From AAA044-D11 sp009705075 (lineage in GTDB: Bacteria; Actinomycetota; Actinomycetes; Nanopelagicales; Nanopelagicaceae), in NCBI GenBank assembly GCA_965268675.1, contig OZ254179.1, forward strand, positions 62,001 through 126,000: a DNA stretch of 64,000 nucleotides. The letters run 5' to 3'. Every line of letters begins with the position of its first letter. Within the stretch, counting starts at the first letter, position 1. Made by a program: the position numbers and the translations under genes. Below the pieces are notes generated by a model. It searched no databases, had not been told where the DNA came from, and was given only the letters and a program-made list of their open reading frames with translations. This document shows, one piece after another, positions 16,043-23,434 of the stretch.

Positions 16043-17020
16043 ATGTCACTTAATTTAGCGTTTGCGACTAGAAATCGTATTGAGTTGTTGCCAAGCACTA
16101 TCGGTTCACTGTTACCCGTGCTGCCAGATGAAGTTGTTATAACGCTAGTGATTGATGGCGAGGATGACACTGCTTCAGCTTCTTTTGCTGCTGAAATGGT
16201 GTCAAAACACGGCCAAATATTCAACTACAAAGTCATTCCTAAAAGTGGATTGGCTGCAGCGCGAAATACCTTAATCTCAATGACGCAAAGTAAATTCATT
16301 AGATTTCAAGATGATGATGATTACTTATCTGTCGAAATGGTTATGAAGATTCATGAGTTTCATAAGAATAATTCGAAATCTGCACTCTTAACTAAAACAA
16401 TTATAGTTGAAGATCAATTAAACCCACTATTAAAATATGTAACAACCCAAGGTGGACAACTTTTTGGATATGAAAAGATTTCTAGAGGGCGAGTGGGATT
16501 CGATTGTTTTTGGGGTGGGAGAATCTCACTACCTACAGACCAGATTGGTGAGAATAGATTTGACGAAGTACTCAAATTTGGCAGCGAGGATATTGATTTT
16601 GGCTTCAGATTTGTAAAAAGCGGAGGAATAATTTTTTATGAGGACAAAATTTATGCAACACAAATCCGAAAATTGTCTCTCGAACAAATACTTTTCCGGT
16701 CCTATTTACAGGGAAGAAGTCAGGCTTATATTGCAGAAAATAGAAATGACCGTGAACTCATAGTTTGGGCAAAAAATCATATTCAACCAGTTCCAAATTT
16801 CAATCTTGAACTTATAGAGCTTGAACTTGGCGGGTTCTATTCTGAAGCCGTAAGGATTTCTAAGCTTTCAAAAGGAGATATGGAAACACTTTTTGGAAAG
16901 TCTTGGCAGGGTTATATCGATTTTATCTGGGGCAGGTCTATCGATCTCGCGAAGTCAATTGGGTTTGAAAGTTTCAGTAGGAAAATTCCTCAAGTGTCCG
17001 ATTTTTCTCAACTATTCTAA
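16043..17020 (+). CDS. Family 2 glycosyltransferase
   Basis: A 325-residue GT-A protein. LAFATRNRIELLPSTI at the start, SGLAAARNTLI (about 72-82) and the metal-binding RFQDDDDYLS (about 92-101) identify GT2; the segment with FDEVLKFGSEDIDFGFR later in the protein supplies the usual ED acidic pair of the catalytic domain. No membrane segment. It closes the first lobe of the glycan island and converges on gdhA with a single base between stop codons. Confidence 0.8.
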   Translation: MSLNLAFATRNRIELLPSTIGSLLPVLPDEVVITLVIDGEDDTASASFAAEMVSKHGQIFNYKVIPKSGLAAARNTLISMTQSKFIRFQDDDDYLSVEMVMKIHEFHKNNSKSALLTKTIIVEDQLNPLLKYVTTQGGQLFGYEKISRGRVGFDCFWGGRISLPTDQIGENRFDEVLKFGSEDIDFGFRFVKSGGIIFYEDKIYATQIRKLSLEQILFRSYLQGRSQAYIAENRNDRELIVWAKNHIQPVPNFNLELIELELGGFYSEAVRISKLSKGDMETLFGKSWQGYIDFIWGRSIDLAKSIGFESFSRKIPQVSDFSQLF

Positions 17021-17021
17021 A

Positions 17022-18260
17022 TTAAGGATAAAGTCCCCGAAGTTTGTGGGCTTCGGCAACCCTAGCCACGCCAATCATGTGTGCGGCTTCGCGCCAGGAG
17101 ACTTTTTTATCTGTGGCCATAGTTTCAACCTCACGGAATGATCTCATCAGGATGTCATTGAGATTTGATTTAACTTCTTCTGCGCTCCAGAAATAATTCT
17201 GCTTATCTTGGACCCATTCGAAGTAGGAAACAATTACGCCTCCGGAGTTTGCCAAAATATCTGGAACGACCAAAATATTTTTATCATTTAGAATTTCATC
17301 GCCACCAGGAGTGGTTGGAGCATTTGCACCTTCGACAATTATCTTTGCCTTGATTCCAGATGCATTTGCTTGGGTGATTGAGTCTGCGAGAGCGGCCGGG
17401 ATTAAGACGTCGACATCTAGTTGAAGTAACTCTTCCTGGGTCAACTTTTCGGTGCCGGGTGCATTTAGATTTCCATTGGCTTGAAAATGGTTCCAAAGCT
17501 CAGAGACGTTTTTAAATCCGGTTACGCCACCTTGGACATCGCTAACAGCGACAATCTTTAAGCCAAAGTTCTCGAGGGCGACGGCAGTCCAGTAACCAAC
17601 TTTTCCAAAACCTTGAATGGCTACAGTGGCACCTGCTTGTGGAATTCCTTTTACTCGAAGCGCTTCGATTGCTGAAATTGCTACGCCATCTCCGGTTGCA
17701 GATGTGCGACCCAAAGAGCCGCCTAAAACAATTGGTTTACCTGTTACAACACCAGGAACTGAGAATCCTGCGTTAACGGAATAGGTATCCATCATCCAAG
17801 CCATGTTGCGTTCGTCTGTGCCAACATCTGGCGCCGGAATATCTCGTTCTGGACCAATGATGGGAAGAATTTCTGAGGTGTAGCGTCTGGTTAAACGTTC
17901 GTTCTCGCTTAGCGAAAGATCATGAACATCAACTGCGATTCCGCCTTTTGCGCCACCGTATGGAAGATTGGTGAGGGCGCATTTCCAAGTCATAAGCATT
18001 GCAAGTGCAACAGTTTCATCTAAATCAATTGTTGGGTGAAAGCGGACGCCACCCTTTGATGGGCCGCGAGTCGTTGAATATTGCACGCGGAAACCCTTAT
18101 ACATTTCAACGTTTCCATTATCGCGGCGGAGTGGAACCGCAACTTCGAGGATGCGACGAGGGGTTGAGAGAGTCTGCCAATCATTTTCCGAGAGTTTCAA
18201 TAATTCAACCGCACGACGAAGCTGTGAACGTGCAGTTTCTAAAGCGGACTCAGCGGCCAT
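17022..18260 (-). CDS. gdhA: Glutamate dehydrogenase (Glu/Leu/Phe/Val dehydrogenase family)
   Basis: A 412-residue enzyme starting at ATG 18260. GGVRFHP, PYGGAKGGI with the catalytic Lys, and GPERDIPAPDVGTD are the catalytic-domain signatures; VAIQGFGKVGYWTA is the NAD(P)-binding loop, and IIVEGANAPTTP follows. It interconverts 2-oxoglutarate plus ammonium and glutamate in the cytosol. Cofactor preference is not decided here. It lies 3 bp behind korB in a korA-korB-gdh operon, so both ways of consuming 2-oxoglutarate are co-expressed. Length is normal for the hexameric class. Confidence 0.93.
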   Translation of the reverse strand: MAAESALETARSQLRRAVELLKLSENDWQTLSTPRRILEVAVPLRRDNGNVEMYKGFRVQYSTTRGPSKGGVRFHPTIDLDETVALAMLMTWKCALTNLPYGGAKGGIAVDVHDLSLSENERLTRRYTSEILPIIGPERDIPAPDVGTDERNMAWMMDTYSVNAGFSVPGVVTGKPIVLGGSLGRTSATGDGVAISAIEALRVKGIPQAGATVAIQGFGKVGYWTAVALENFGLKIVAVSDVQGGVTGFKNVSELWNHFQANGNLNAPGTEKLTQEELLQLDVDVLIPAALADSITQANASGIKAKIIVEGANAPTTPGGDEILNDKNILVVPDILANSGGVIVSYFEWVQDKQNYFWSAEEVKSNLNDILMRSFREVETMATDKKVSWREAAHMIGVARVAEAHKLRGLYP

Positions 18261-18263
18261 TTA

Positions 18264-19265
18264 TTACTTAACTTCCCAAGTATCTGAACCTGCAAGTAAC
18301 TTTGCGAGATCTCCGGCGCCTTGAGTTTCGATTGCATGGGCAACTTGGACATTTACGAGGCCAGCATATTCATCACGAGCAACATCACGGAAGATTCCTA
18401 CCGGAACATGGTCTAGCTCCGAAGAAGAGAGTCTTGATAGTGCAAAGGCGTAAGAGGGATCTAAGTTATTTGCGTTATGAATAACAATCTGATCTTCTGA
18501 AATCGAATCTAGTGAAACTACTTGCAGCCCACCCTCTTTGAAAATTACACCATGAGTAGCGGATTTAATCGGCTCGCCATGAACTAATTGCAGAATAGAG
18601 GCGCCTTTGGTATCGCCGTCCTTAAGAATTTGAAAGGCATCATCATTAAAGATTGGGCAGTTTTGATAGATCTCAATTAGCGCAGAACCCTTATGTGCAG
18701 CGGCTGCGCGCAACATCTCTGTTAAATGTTTGCGATCACTATCGATTGACCGGGCGACAAATGAAGCTTCAGCGCCAAGGGCAAGAGAGATTGGATTAAA
18801 AGGAGTATCCAAAGAACCAGCAGGCGTGGATTTTGTTACCTTGCCCTTCTCACTTGTTGGCGAGTATTGGCCCTTAGTTAATCCGTAGATTCTGTTATTG
18901 AATAGCAAAATCTTGAGATTCACATTTCGCCGTAGCGCGTGAATTAAATGGTTTCCACCAATAGAAAGCGCATCGCCATCTCCAGTGATTACAAAGACCG
19001 TTAACTCGGGGCGAGTTATTGCTAACCCGGTTGCGAGAGTTGGGGCACGGCCGTGGATTGAGTGAATTCCAAATGTTTCAAGGTAGTAAGGAAAGCGGGA
19101 AGAACAGCCGATTCCGGAGATAAAGACCACGTTTTCACGCGGCACACCAAGTTCTGGAAGAAAGCCCTGAACTGTTGAGAGTATTGAGTAATCACCGCAA
19201 CCTGGACACCAGCGGACTTCTTGGTCAGATGTGAAATCTTTTTTGGTTAACAATAAATCAGTCAT
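18264..19265 (-). CDS. korB: 2-oxoglutarate:ferredoxin oxidoreductase, beta subunit
   Basis: A 333-residue subunit overlapping the end of korA by 8 bp. WCPGCGDY near residue 20 carries cysteines expected to help hold the [4Fe-4S] cluster, GIGCSSRFPYY and HGRAPTLATG precede the thiamine-pyrophosphate motif GDGDALSIGGNH, and LLFNNRIYGLTKGQYSPT completes it. With KorA it oxidatively decarboxylates 2-oxoglutarate to succinyl-CoA and reduces ferredoxin. Assignment to the 2-oxoglutarate rather than the pyruvate type rests on the two-subunit organisation and actinobacterial precedent. Confidence 0.92.
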   Translation of the reverse strand: MTDLLLTKKDFTSDQEVRWCPGCGDYSILSTVQGFLPELGVPRENVVFISGIGCSSRFPYYLETFGIHSIHGRAPTLATGLAITRPELTVFVITGDGDALSIGGNHLIHALRRNVNLKILLFNNRIYGLTKGQYSPTSEKGKVTKSTPAGSLDTPFNPISLALGAEASFVARSIDSDRKHLTEMLRAAAAHKGSALIEIYQNCPIFNDDAFQILKDGDTKGASILQLVHGEPIKSATHGVIFKEGGLQVVSLDSISEDQIVIHNANNLDPSYAFALSRLSSSELDHVPVGIFRDVARDEYAGLVNVQVAHAIETQGAGDLAKLLAGSDTWEVK

Positions 19266-21087
19266 TTAACACCGCCAGGATTGCTTCCATTAACTCGGAT
19301 ATTGAGAAAGGTAGGCCACGGACTTGGTTGTAGCCCGTAATATCTTTTAAGAATTCGGATCGAAGCAGCATTGCAAGTTGTCCTAAATTCATTTCTGGAA
19401 CAATGACGCGGTCATACTTTGCAAGGACTTCACCTAAATTTTTTGGAAATGGGTTGATGTATCGAATATGGGCCTGTGCAACTTTCTCACCGTTCTCACG
19501 AAGTCCTTCAACCGCTGCTGCAATCGGACCAAATGTAGAACCCCAGCCAAGAACTAATACTTTGGCCTCATTACTTGGATCATCAACGATTAAATCTGGA
19601 ACTTCAATGCCGGCAACTTTTGCAGCGCGAGCTCGAACCATAAAATCGTGATTTGCTGGATCATAGGAAATTTCACCGGTCTTATCGGCTTTTTCAACGC
19701 CACCAATCCGGTGTTCCATTCCTTTAGTTCCGGGAATGGCCCAAGGTCTTGCTAACGTTTTAGGATCTCGTTCATACGGCATAAAGTTTTCTTGGGTCTT
19801 AGCGAATTCAACACGTAAATCTGGAAGTCCATCAACATCTGGAATCTTCCAAGGTTCAGTTCCATTTGCGATGTATCCATCAGAGAGAACAAAGACGGGA
19901 ACTCGATAAGTTGTTGCGATCCGAACTGCTTCCATCGCCATTTCAAAACAATCTGTTGCAGTTGATGGCGCAATTACCGCGGCTGGGGATTCTCCATTGC
20001 GGCCGAACATCACTTGCAACAAATCAGCTTGCTCTGTCTTTGTTGGTAACCCCGTAGATGGGCCACCACGTTGAACATCGATGATTATGAGCGGCAATTC
20101 AAGCATTACGGCGAGGCCAATCATCTCGGACTTAAGTGCAACGCCAGGTCCCGAAGTTGTTGTGACACCGATAGCGCCTCCGTATGAGGCTCCAAGAGCG
20201 GAACCAACTGCCGCTATTTCATCCTCGGCCTGGAAAGTTATAACGCCAAATTTCTTATGTTTTGAGAGTTCGTGCAAAATATCTGATGCAGGAGTAATTG
20301 GATAAGAACCTAAGAAAAGTTTTAGCTCACTCTTCTTTGAAGCTGCAATCAAGCCATAAGACATTGCAAGATTGCCACTCATATTTCGGTAAGTACCGGG
20401 TGGCATTACTGCCGGCGCTATTTCATATGAGACCGAAAAGTCTTCAGTAGTCTCACCGTAATTCCAACCTGCTTTAAAGGCCTTTAAATTTGCGGCAAGA
20501 ATATCTGGCTTCTTGGAGAATTTTGCAGCCAAGAAATTCTCGGTAGCTTCTGTTGGACGGTGATACATCCATGTGAGCAGACCGAGGGCAAACATATTTT
20601 TTGATCTTTCAGCATCTTTACGAGTGAGCCCCATATCGGCAAGCGCTGCGACCGTGATGCTTGTAAGTGCGATTGCGTGAAATGTAAAACTATCTAGCGA
20701 ACCATCTTCAAGTGGATTTGTTTCGTAACCAACCTTGGCAAGATTTCGAGTCGTAAATTCATCGCTATCTACAATAATCATTGCGCCACGCTGCAACTCT
20801 TTAATATTTGCCTTAAGAGCCGCGGGATTCATCGCAACTAAAACATCTGGGGCATCGCCAGGAGTTTGAATGTGGTGGTCTGCGAAATGTAATTGGAATG
20901 ATGAAACTCCTGGAAGGGTGCCTTGCGGCGCTCGAATTTCCGCTGGAAAGTTTGGAAGCGTTGAGATGTCATTGCCTAAACTTGCGGTGTCCATCGTGAA
21001 GCGATCACCAGTTAGTTGCATGCCATCGCCGCTATCTCCGGCAAATCTGATTGTTACTTGATGAAGAGGTATAACGGTTTTAGTCAC
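19258..21087 (-). CDS. korA: 2-oxoglutarate:ferredoxin oxidoreductase, alpha subunit (gamma-alpha fusion)
   Basis: A 609-residue subunit starting at ATG 21087. Residues about 1-190 are the gamma domain (IRFAGDSGDGMQLTGDRF); the alpha domain follows with GNLAMSYGLIAAS, FLGSYPITPASDILHEL, FQAEDEIAAVGSALGASYGG and TTTSGPG, the pyrimidine-binding core, and a C-terminal transketolase-like domain with VLVLGWGSTFGP. It pairs with KorB in the oxygen-tolerant actinobacterial KGO of the TCA cycle. First gene of the korA-korB-gdh operon, divergent from the ABM-domain gene. Confidence 0.93.
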   Translation of the reverse strand: MTKTVIPLHQVTIRFAGDSGDGMQLTGDRFTMDTASLGNDISTLPNFPAEIRAPQGTLPGVSSFQLHFADHHIQTPGDAPDVLVAMNPAALKANIKELQRGAMIIVDSDEFTTRNLAKVGYETNPLEDGSLDSFTFHAIALTSITVAALADMGLTRKDAERSKNMFALGLLTWMYHRPTEATENFLAAKFSKKPDILAANLKAFKAGWNYGETTEDFSVSYEIAPAVMPPGTYRNMSGNLAMSYGLIAASKKSELKLFLGSYPITPASDILHELSKHKKFGVITFQAEDEIAAVGSALGASYGGAIGVTTTSGPGVALKSEMIGLAVMLELPLIIIDVQRGGPSTGLPTKTEQADLLQVMFGRNGESPAAVIAPSTATDCFEMAMEAVRIATTYRVPVFVLSDGYIANGTEPWKIPDVDGLPDLRVEFAKTQENFMPYERDPKTLARPWAIPGTKGMEHRIGGVEKADKTGEISYDPANHDFMVRARAAKVAGIEVPDLIVDDPSNEAKVLVLGWGSTFGPIAAAVEGLRENGEKVAQAHIRYINPFPKNLGEVLAKYDRVIVPEMNLGQLAMLLRSEFLKDITGYNQVRGLPFSISELMEAILAVLND

Positions 21088-21228
21088 GCCTCCATCCTTC
21101 CACTTTGGGCTGGGAGCGCTAGGGGTTTGAGAAATTATTTACTTTTTAAAGTACACAATTACAATTTTTCGGTGCTAGCACTCTTACGGGGTAGGCTAAA
21201 GAGAGATTTTCATCAATAAAGGAGCGCT
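21088..21228. promoter_or_regulatory. Divergent promoter region korA / ABM gene
   Basis: A 141-bp gap between divergent genes. It contains a near-palindrome ACTTT-TT-AAAGT (21141-21152) and a perfect 10-bp palindrome GTGCTAGCAC (21172-21181). AAAGGAG directly before ATG 21229 is a strong ribosome binding site. TAGGCT at about 21192-21197 could be a -10 box for the rightward gene. No hairpin or riboswitch was recognised. Confidence 0.4.
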
Positions 21229-21516
21229 ATGAGCAAAGTTTATTTATTCGTTGAAATAGATCTGAAGCCAGGCATGCGATCTGCTTTTGCAGAACATATA
21301 GCAAAGCATGGCGCACATATTCGAACCGAAACTGGTTGTGAGAATTTAGAAATTCTTCTTGATACTAAAGATGATAATCGCGTTTGTGTCTGGGAAGTTT
21401 GGACAAACCGCGAGCTATGGGATGCCCATATGGTTAACGATGCTAGTAAAGCCTGGCAGAAAGTTGCTGCGGAGTTTGTTAATGGTGAGAAAATAACAGT
21501 CATGGACTTGATGTAG
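21229..21516 (+). CDS. Antibiotic biosynthesis monooxygenase (ABM) domain protein
   Basis: A 95-residue protein that is one dimeric alpha-beta barrel domain: VYLFVEIDLKPGMRSAFAEH, a middle strand ENLEILLD and VCVWEVWTNRELWDAHM are the standard ABM landmarks, including the conserved W and E-W. Family members act as cofactor-free monooxygenases or quinol-modifying/peroxide-related enzymes; the substrate here cannot be inferred. Strong AAAGGAG ribosome binding site. The next gene starts 3 bp after the stop, so they form a two-gene operon. Confidence 0.75.
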   Translation: MSKVYLFVEIDLKPGMRSAFAEHIAKHGAHIRTETGCENLEILLDTKDDNRVCVWEVWTNRELWDAHMVNDASKAWQKVAAEFVNGEKITVMDLM

Positions 21517-21519
21517 AGA

Positions 21520-22239
21520 ATGGAAGTCGAAGATCGCTCTGTTTTTGAATTAGCAATTGTTCAACCAACAAGAACAGATACATACGGAAACAGCAGTGAA
21601 CAAGTTATTGATTTCTATTTACCGGAGAAAGTTTCAAAACCACTGATTGTCTTGATTCATGGTGGCTTTTGGCGTCCAGAGTATGACCGTAAACATTTAT
21701 CACATTTTGCTGAGGCGCTTGCAAATGTCGGATGGCCAGTTGCCCTAATTGAATATCGAAGAATTATTGGAAATCCAGATGCAATGGTGCAGGATGTTTT
21801 TACTGCAATCGCGAAGTTAACAGAAGATTTCGATTCAATTATTTTGGTAGGGCATTCAGCCGGCGGGCACATTGCACTTTTAGCTGGAAATAAATTCCCG
21901 GCTATAGGCATAATTGCGCTGGCACCAATCACGGATTTAGTCCAGGCCGAAGAGTTGGATTTAGATGAAGGTGCAGTTTCAGACTTTTTAGGTGTACCAG
22001 CGAAGATGCGTAGCGATTTAGATCCATGGAATTTACCTGCCCTGGCCATGAAGGTTCTTCTTATTCACGGAAGCGCTGATATCCGCGTTCCAATAGGGTT
22101 TTCGAGAGCTTATGTTGAGAAAACAGCAATCGAATCAACGAACTTGTTAGAGCTGCAAGGCGTCGGGCATTTCGAACTGATTGATCCTAGAAGCGCAATT
22201 TTTAGCCAAATTTGCCGAGAACTAACTGCTCTGATTTAA
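21520..22239 (+). CDS. Alpha/beta hydrolase (BD-FAE / kynurenine-formamidase-like esterase)
   Basis: A 239-residue hydrolase. IVLIHGGFWRPEYD carries the HGG(F)W oxyanion-hole motif, VGHSAGGHIALL the nucleophile elbow (Ser), LLIHGSADIRVP the acidic residue strand and GVGHFELIDP the catalytic His. This combination is the lipase-like or kynurenine formamidase-like carboxylesterase class. No signal peptide, so cytosolic. It is probably co-transcribed with the ABM gene. No other tryptophan-degradation gene is nearby, so a kynurenine role is not supported. Confidence 0.78.
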   Translation: MEVEDRSVFELAIVQPTRTDTYGNSSEQVIDFYLPEKVSKPLIVLIHGGFWRPEYDRKHLSHFAEALANVGWPVALIEYRRIIGNPDAMVQDVFTAIAKLTEDFDSIILVGHSAGGHIALLAGNKFPAIGIIALAPITDLVQAEELDLDEGAVSDFLGVPAKMRSDLDPWNLPALAMKVLLIHGSADIRVPIGFSRAYVEKTAIESTNLLELQGVGHFELIDPRSAIFSQICRELTALI

Positions 22240-22262
22240 AATCAACAGGTAAAGTTTCACTC

Positions 22263-23366
22263 GTGGCCAAGAAAATAATTGTGCATGCCGGATTTCACAA
22301 GACTGGCACAACAGCAATTCAATCCAGCTTCTTTGCCGCTACTAGCGAACTTGAAAAAGCAGGAATTACTTATCCTCATGTTGGCGGAAAAGCCCATCAC
22401 AAGGCGGTTTATTCGCTTATGGGAAAGACCTGGGGCTGGGAAGATCGTGGTGGGGTCCCCTCCACAGATGAAAAATGGCGTCAATTTCTTAAGAAGATAA
22501 AGAAAGCGAAATCAACAGCGCTGATTAGTTCGGAATTCTTATGTGAATTAACCGAAGAACAGATAATTCGATTTAAGAAAGATCTTGGAAATTCCGAAAT
22601 ATCAATCTATTTCACTTTGAGGCCGCTGCTAAAAATAATTCCATCGGCATATCAGCAACATCTCAAGATTGGAATCAAGAGCAGTTATGAGAAGTGGCTA
22701 CATTCAATCTTAGATGAACCCGGAATTTCGACGATTACTCCGTCATTTTGGGTCCGTCATATGCATGCGGAAGTTTTAGCAAAATGGGTCAAGCATTTTG
22801 GTGCAGACAATGTAACTTTGATTGTCGTCGATGAAGCCACGCCCGAGTTTATTTATGACCAGTTCAACGCAATTCTTGGGCTACCACAAGGGTTTTTAAC
22901 CCCACAAATAGATCAAGATAGCAACCGCTCATTAACTCTCGACGAAATTGTTTTACTAAATACAATTAACAAGAAATTTTCAAAGAAGCGCAGTTGGCAT
23001 GATTATGAAACATTTATCCGAAACGGTTCTATCAAATATCTAACGAACAAAGTCTCACCGCCACTGGATGCGGCAAAGCTGTTAACTCCGCAGTGGGCTG
23101 TTGATATTGCCGAGAAAGTTTCAGATCAGAACGTTAGAAAGATAAAAGAGCTCGGAATTAAAATAATCGGAGATATTGATTCCTTTAAATCTGCCAAAAT
23201 TCCAATTGGTGAAAATCCCGAAATAACTATGATTCCAGTTGAGTTAGCGGCTAAGGCTTTAGTGGCGATGGACCTCAGAGTTGTTGAAAAACTACCTACG
23301 CGTTATGTGGCGAAGATTCTTTGGAAGATGGTTAAACGGGATATTAGAAAAGGTAAGTGGAAATAA
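22263..23366 (+). CDS. Sulfotransferase-like protein (HKTGTT type)
   Basis: Start set at GTG 22263, 23 bp after the esterase stop; the longer frame from TTG 22212 lies inside the previous gene. The 367-residue protein has HAGFHKTGTTAIQ (residues 8-20), the PAPS 5'-phosphosulfate loop, and IYFTLRPLLKIIPSAYQQHL (about 116-135) with the Arg and Ser expected for the 3'-phosphate site. Same architecture as the gene at 8479-9465. It opens the second surface-polymer lobe. Sugar acceptor unknown. Confidence 0.7.
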   Translation: MAKKIIVHAGFHKTGTTAIQSSFFAATSELEKAGITYPHVGGKAHHKAVYSLMGKTWGWEDRGGVPSTDEKWRQFLKKIKKAKSTALISSEFLCELTEEQIIRFKKDLGNSEISIYFTLRPLLKIIPSAYQQHLKIGIKSSYEKWLHSILDEPGISTITPSFWVRHMHAEVLAKWVKHFGADNVTLIVVDEATPEFIYDQFNAILGLPQGFLTPQIDQDSNRSLTLDEIVLLNTINKKFSKKRSWHDYETFIRNGSIKYLTNKVSPPLDAAKLLTPQWAVDIAEKVSDQNVRKIKELGIKIIGDIDSFKSAKIPIGENPEITMIPVELAAKALVAMDLRVVEKLPTRYVAKILWKMVKRDIRKGKWK

Positions 23367-23434
23367 CTTCCAGACTTCAACTTATTGTTCACCTTCTGTC
23401 TGTCTTGAATTTTCCACGCGCTTGACCTCGGTTA

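Noticed and set aside
21172..21200. Possible CIRCE-type heat-shock operator (TAGCACTC)
   Set aside because: Only the left half-site is there; the matching GAGTGCTA does not follow at 9 bp.
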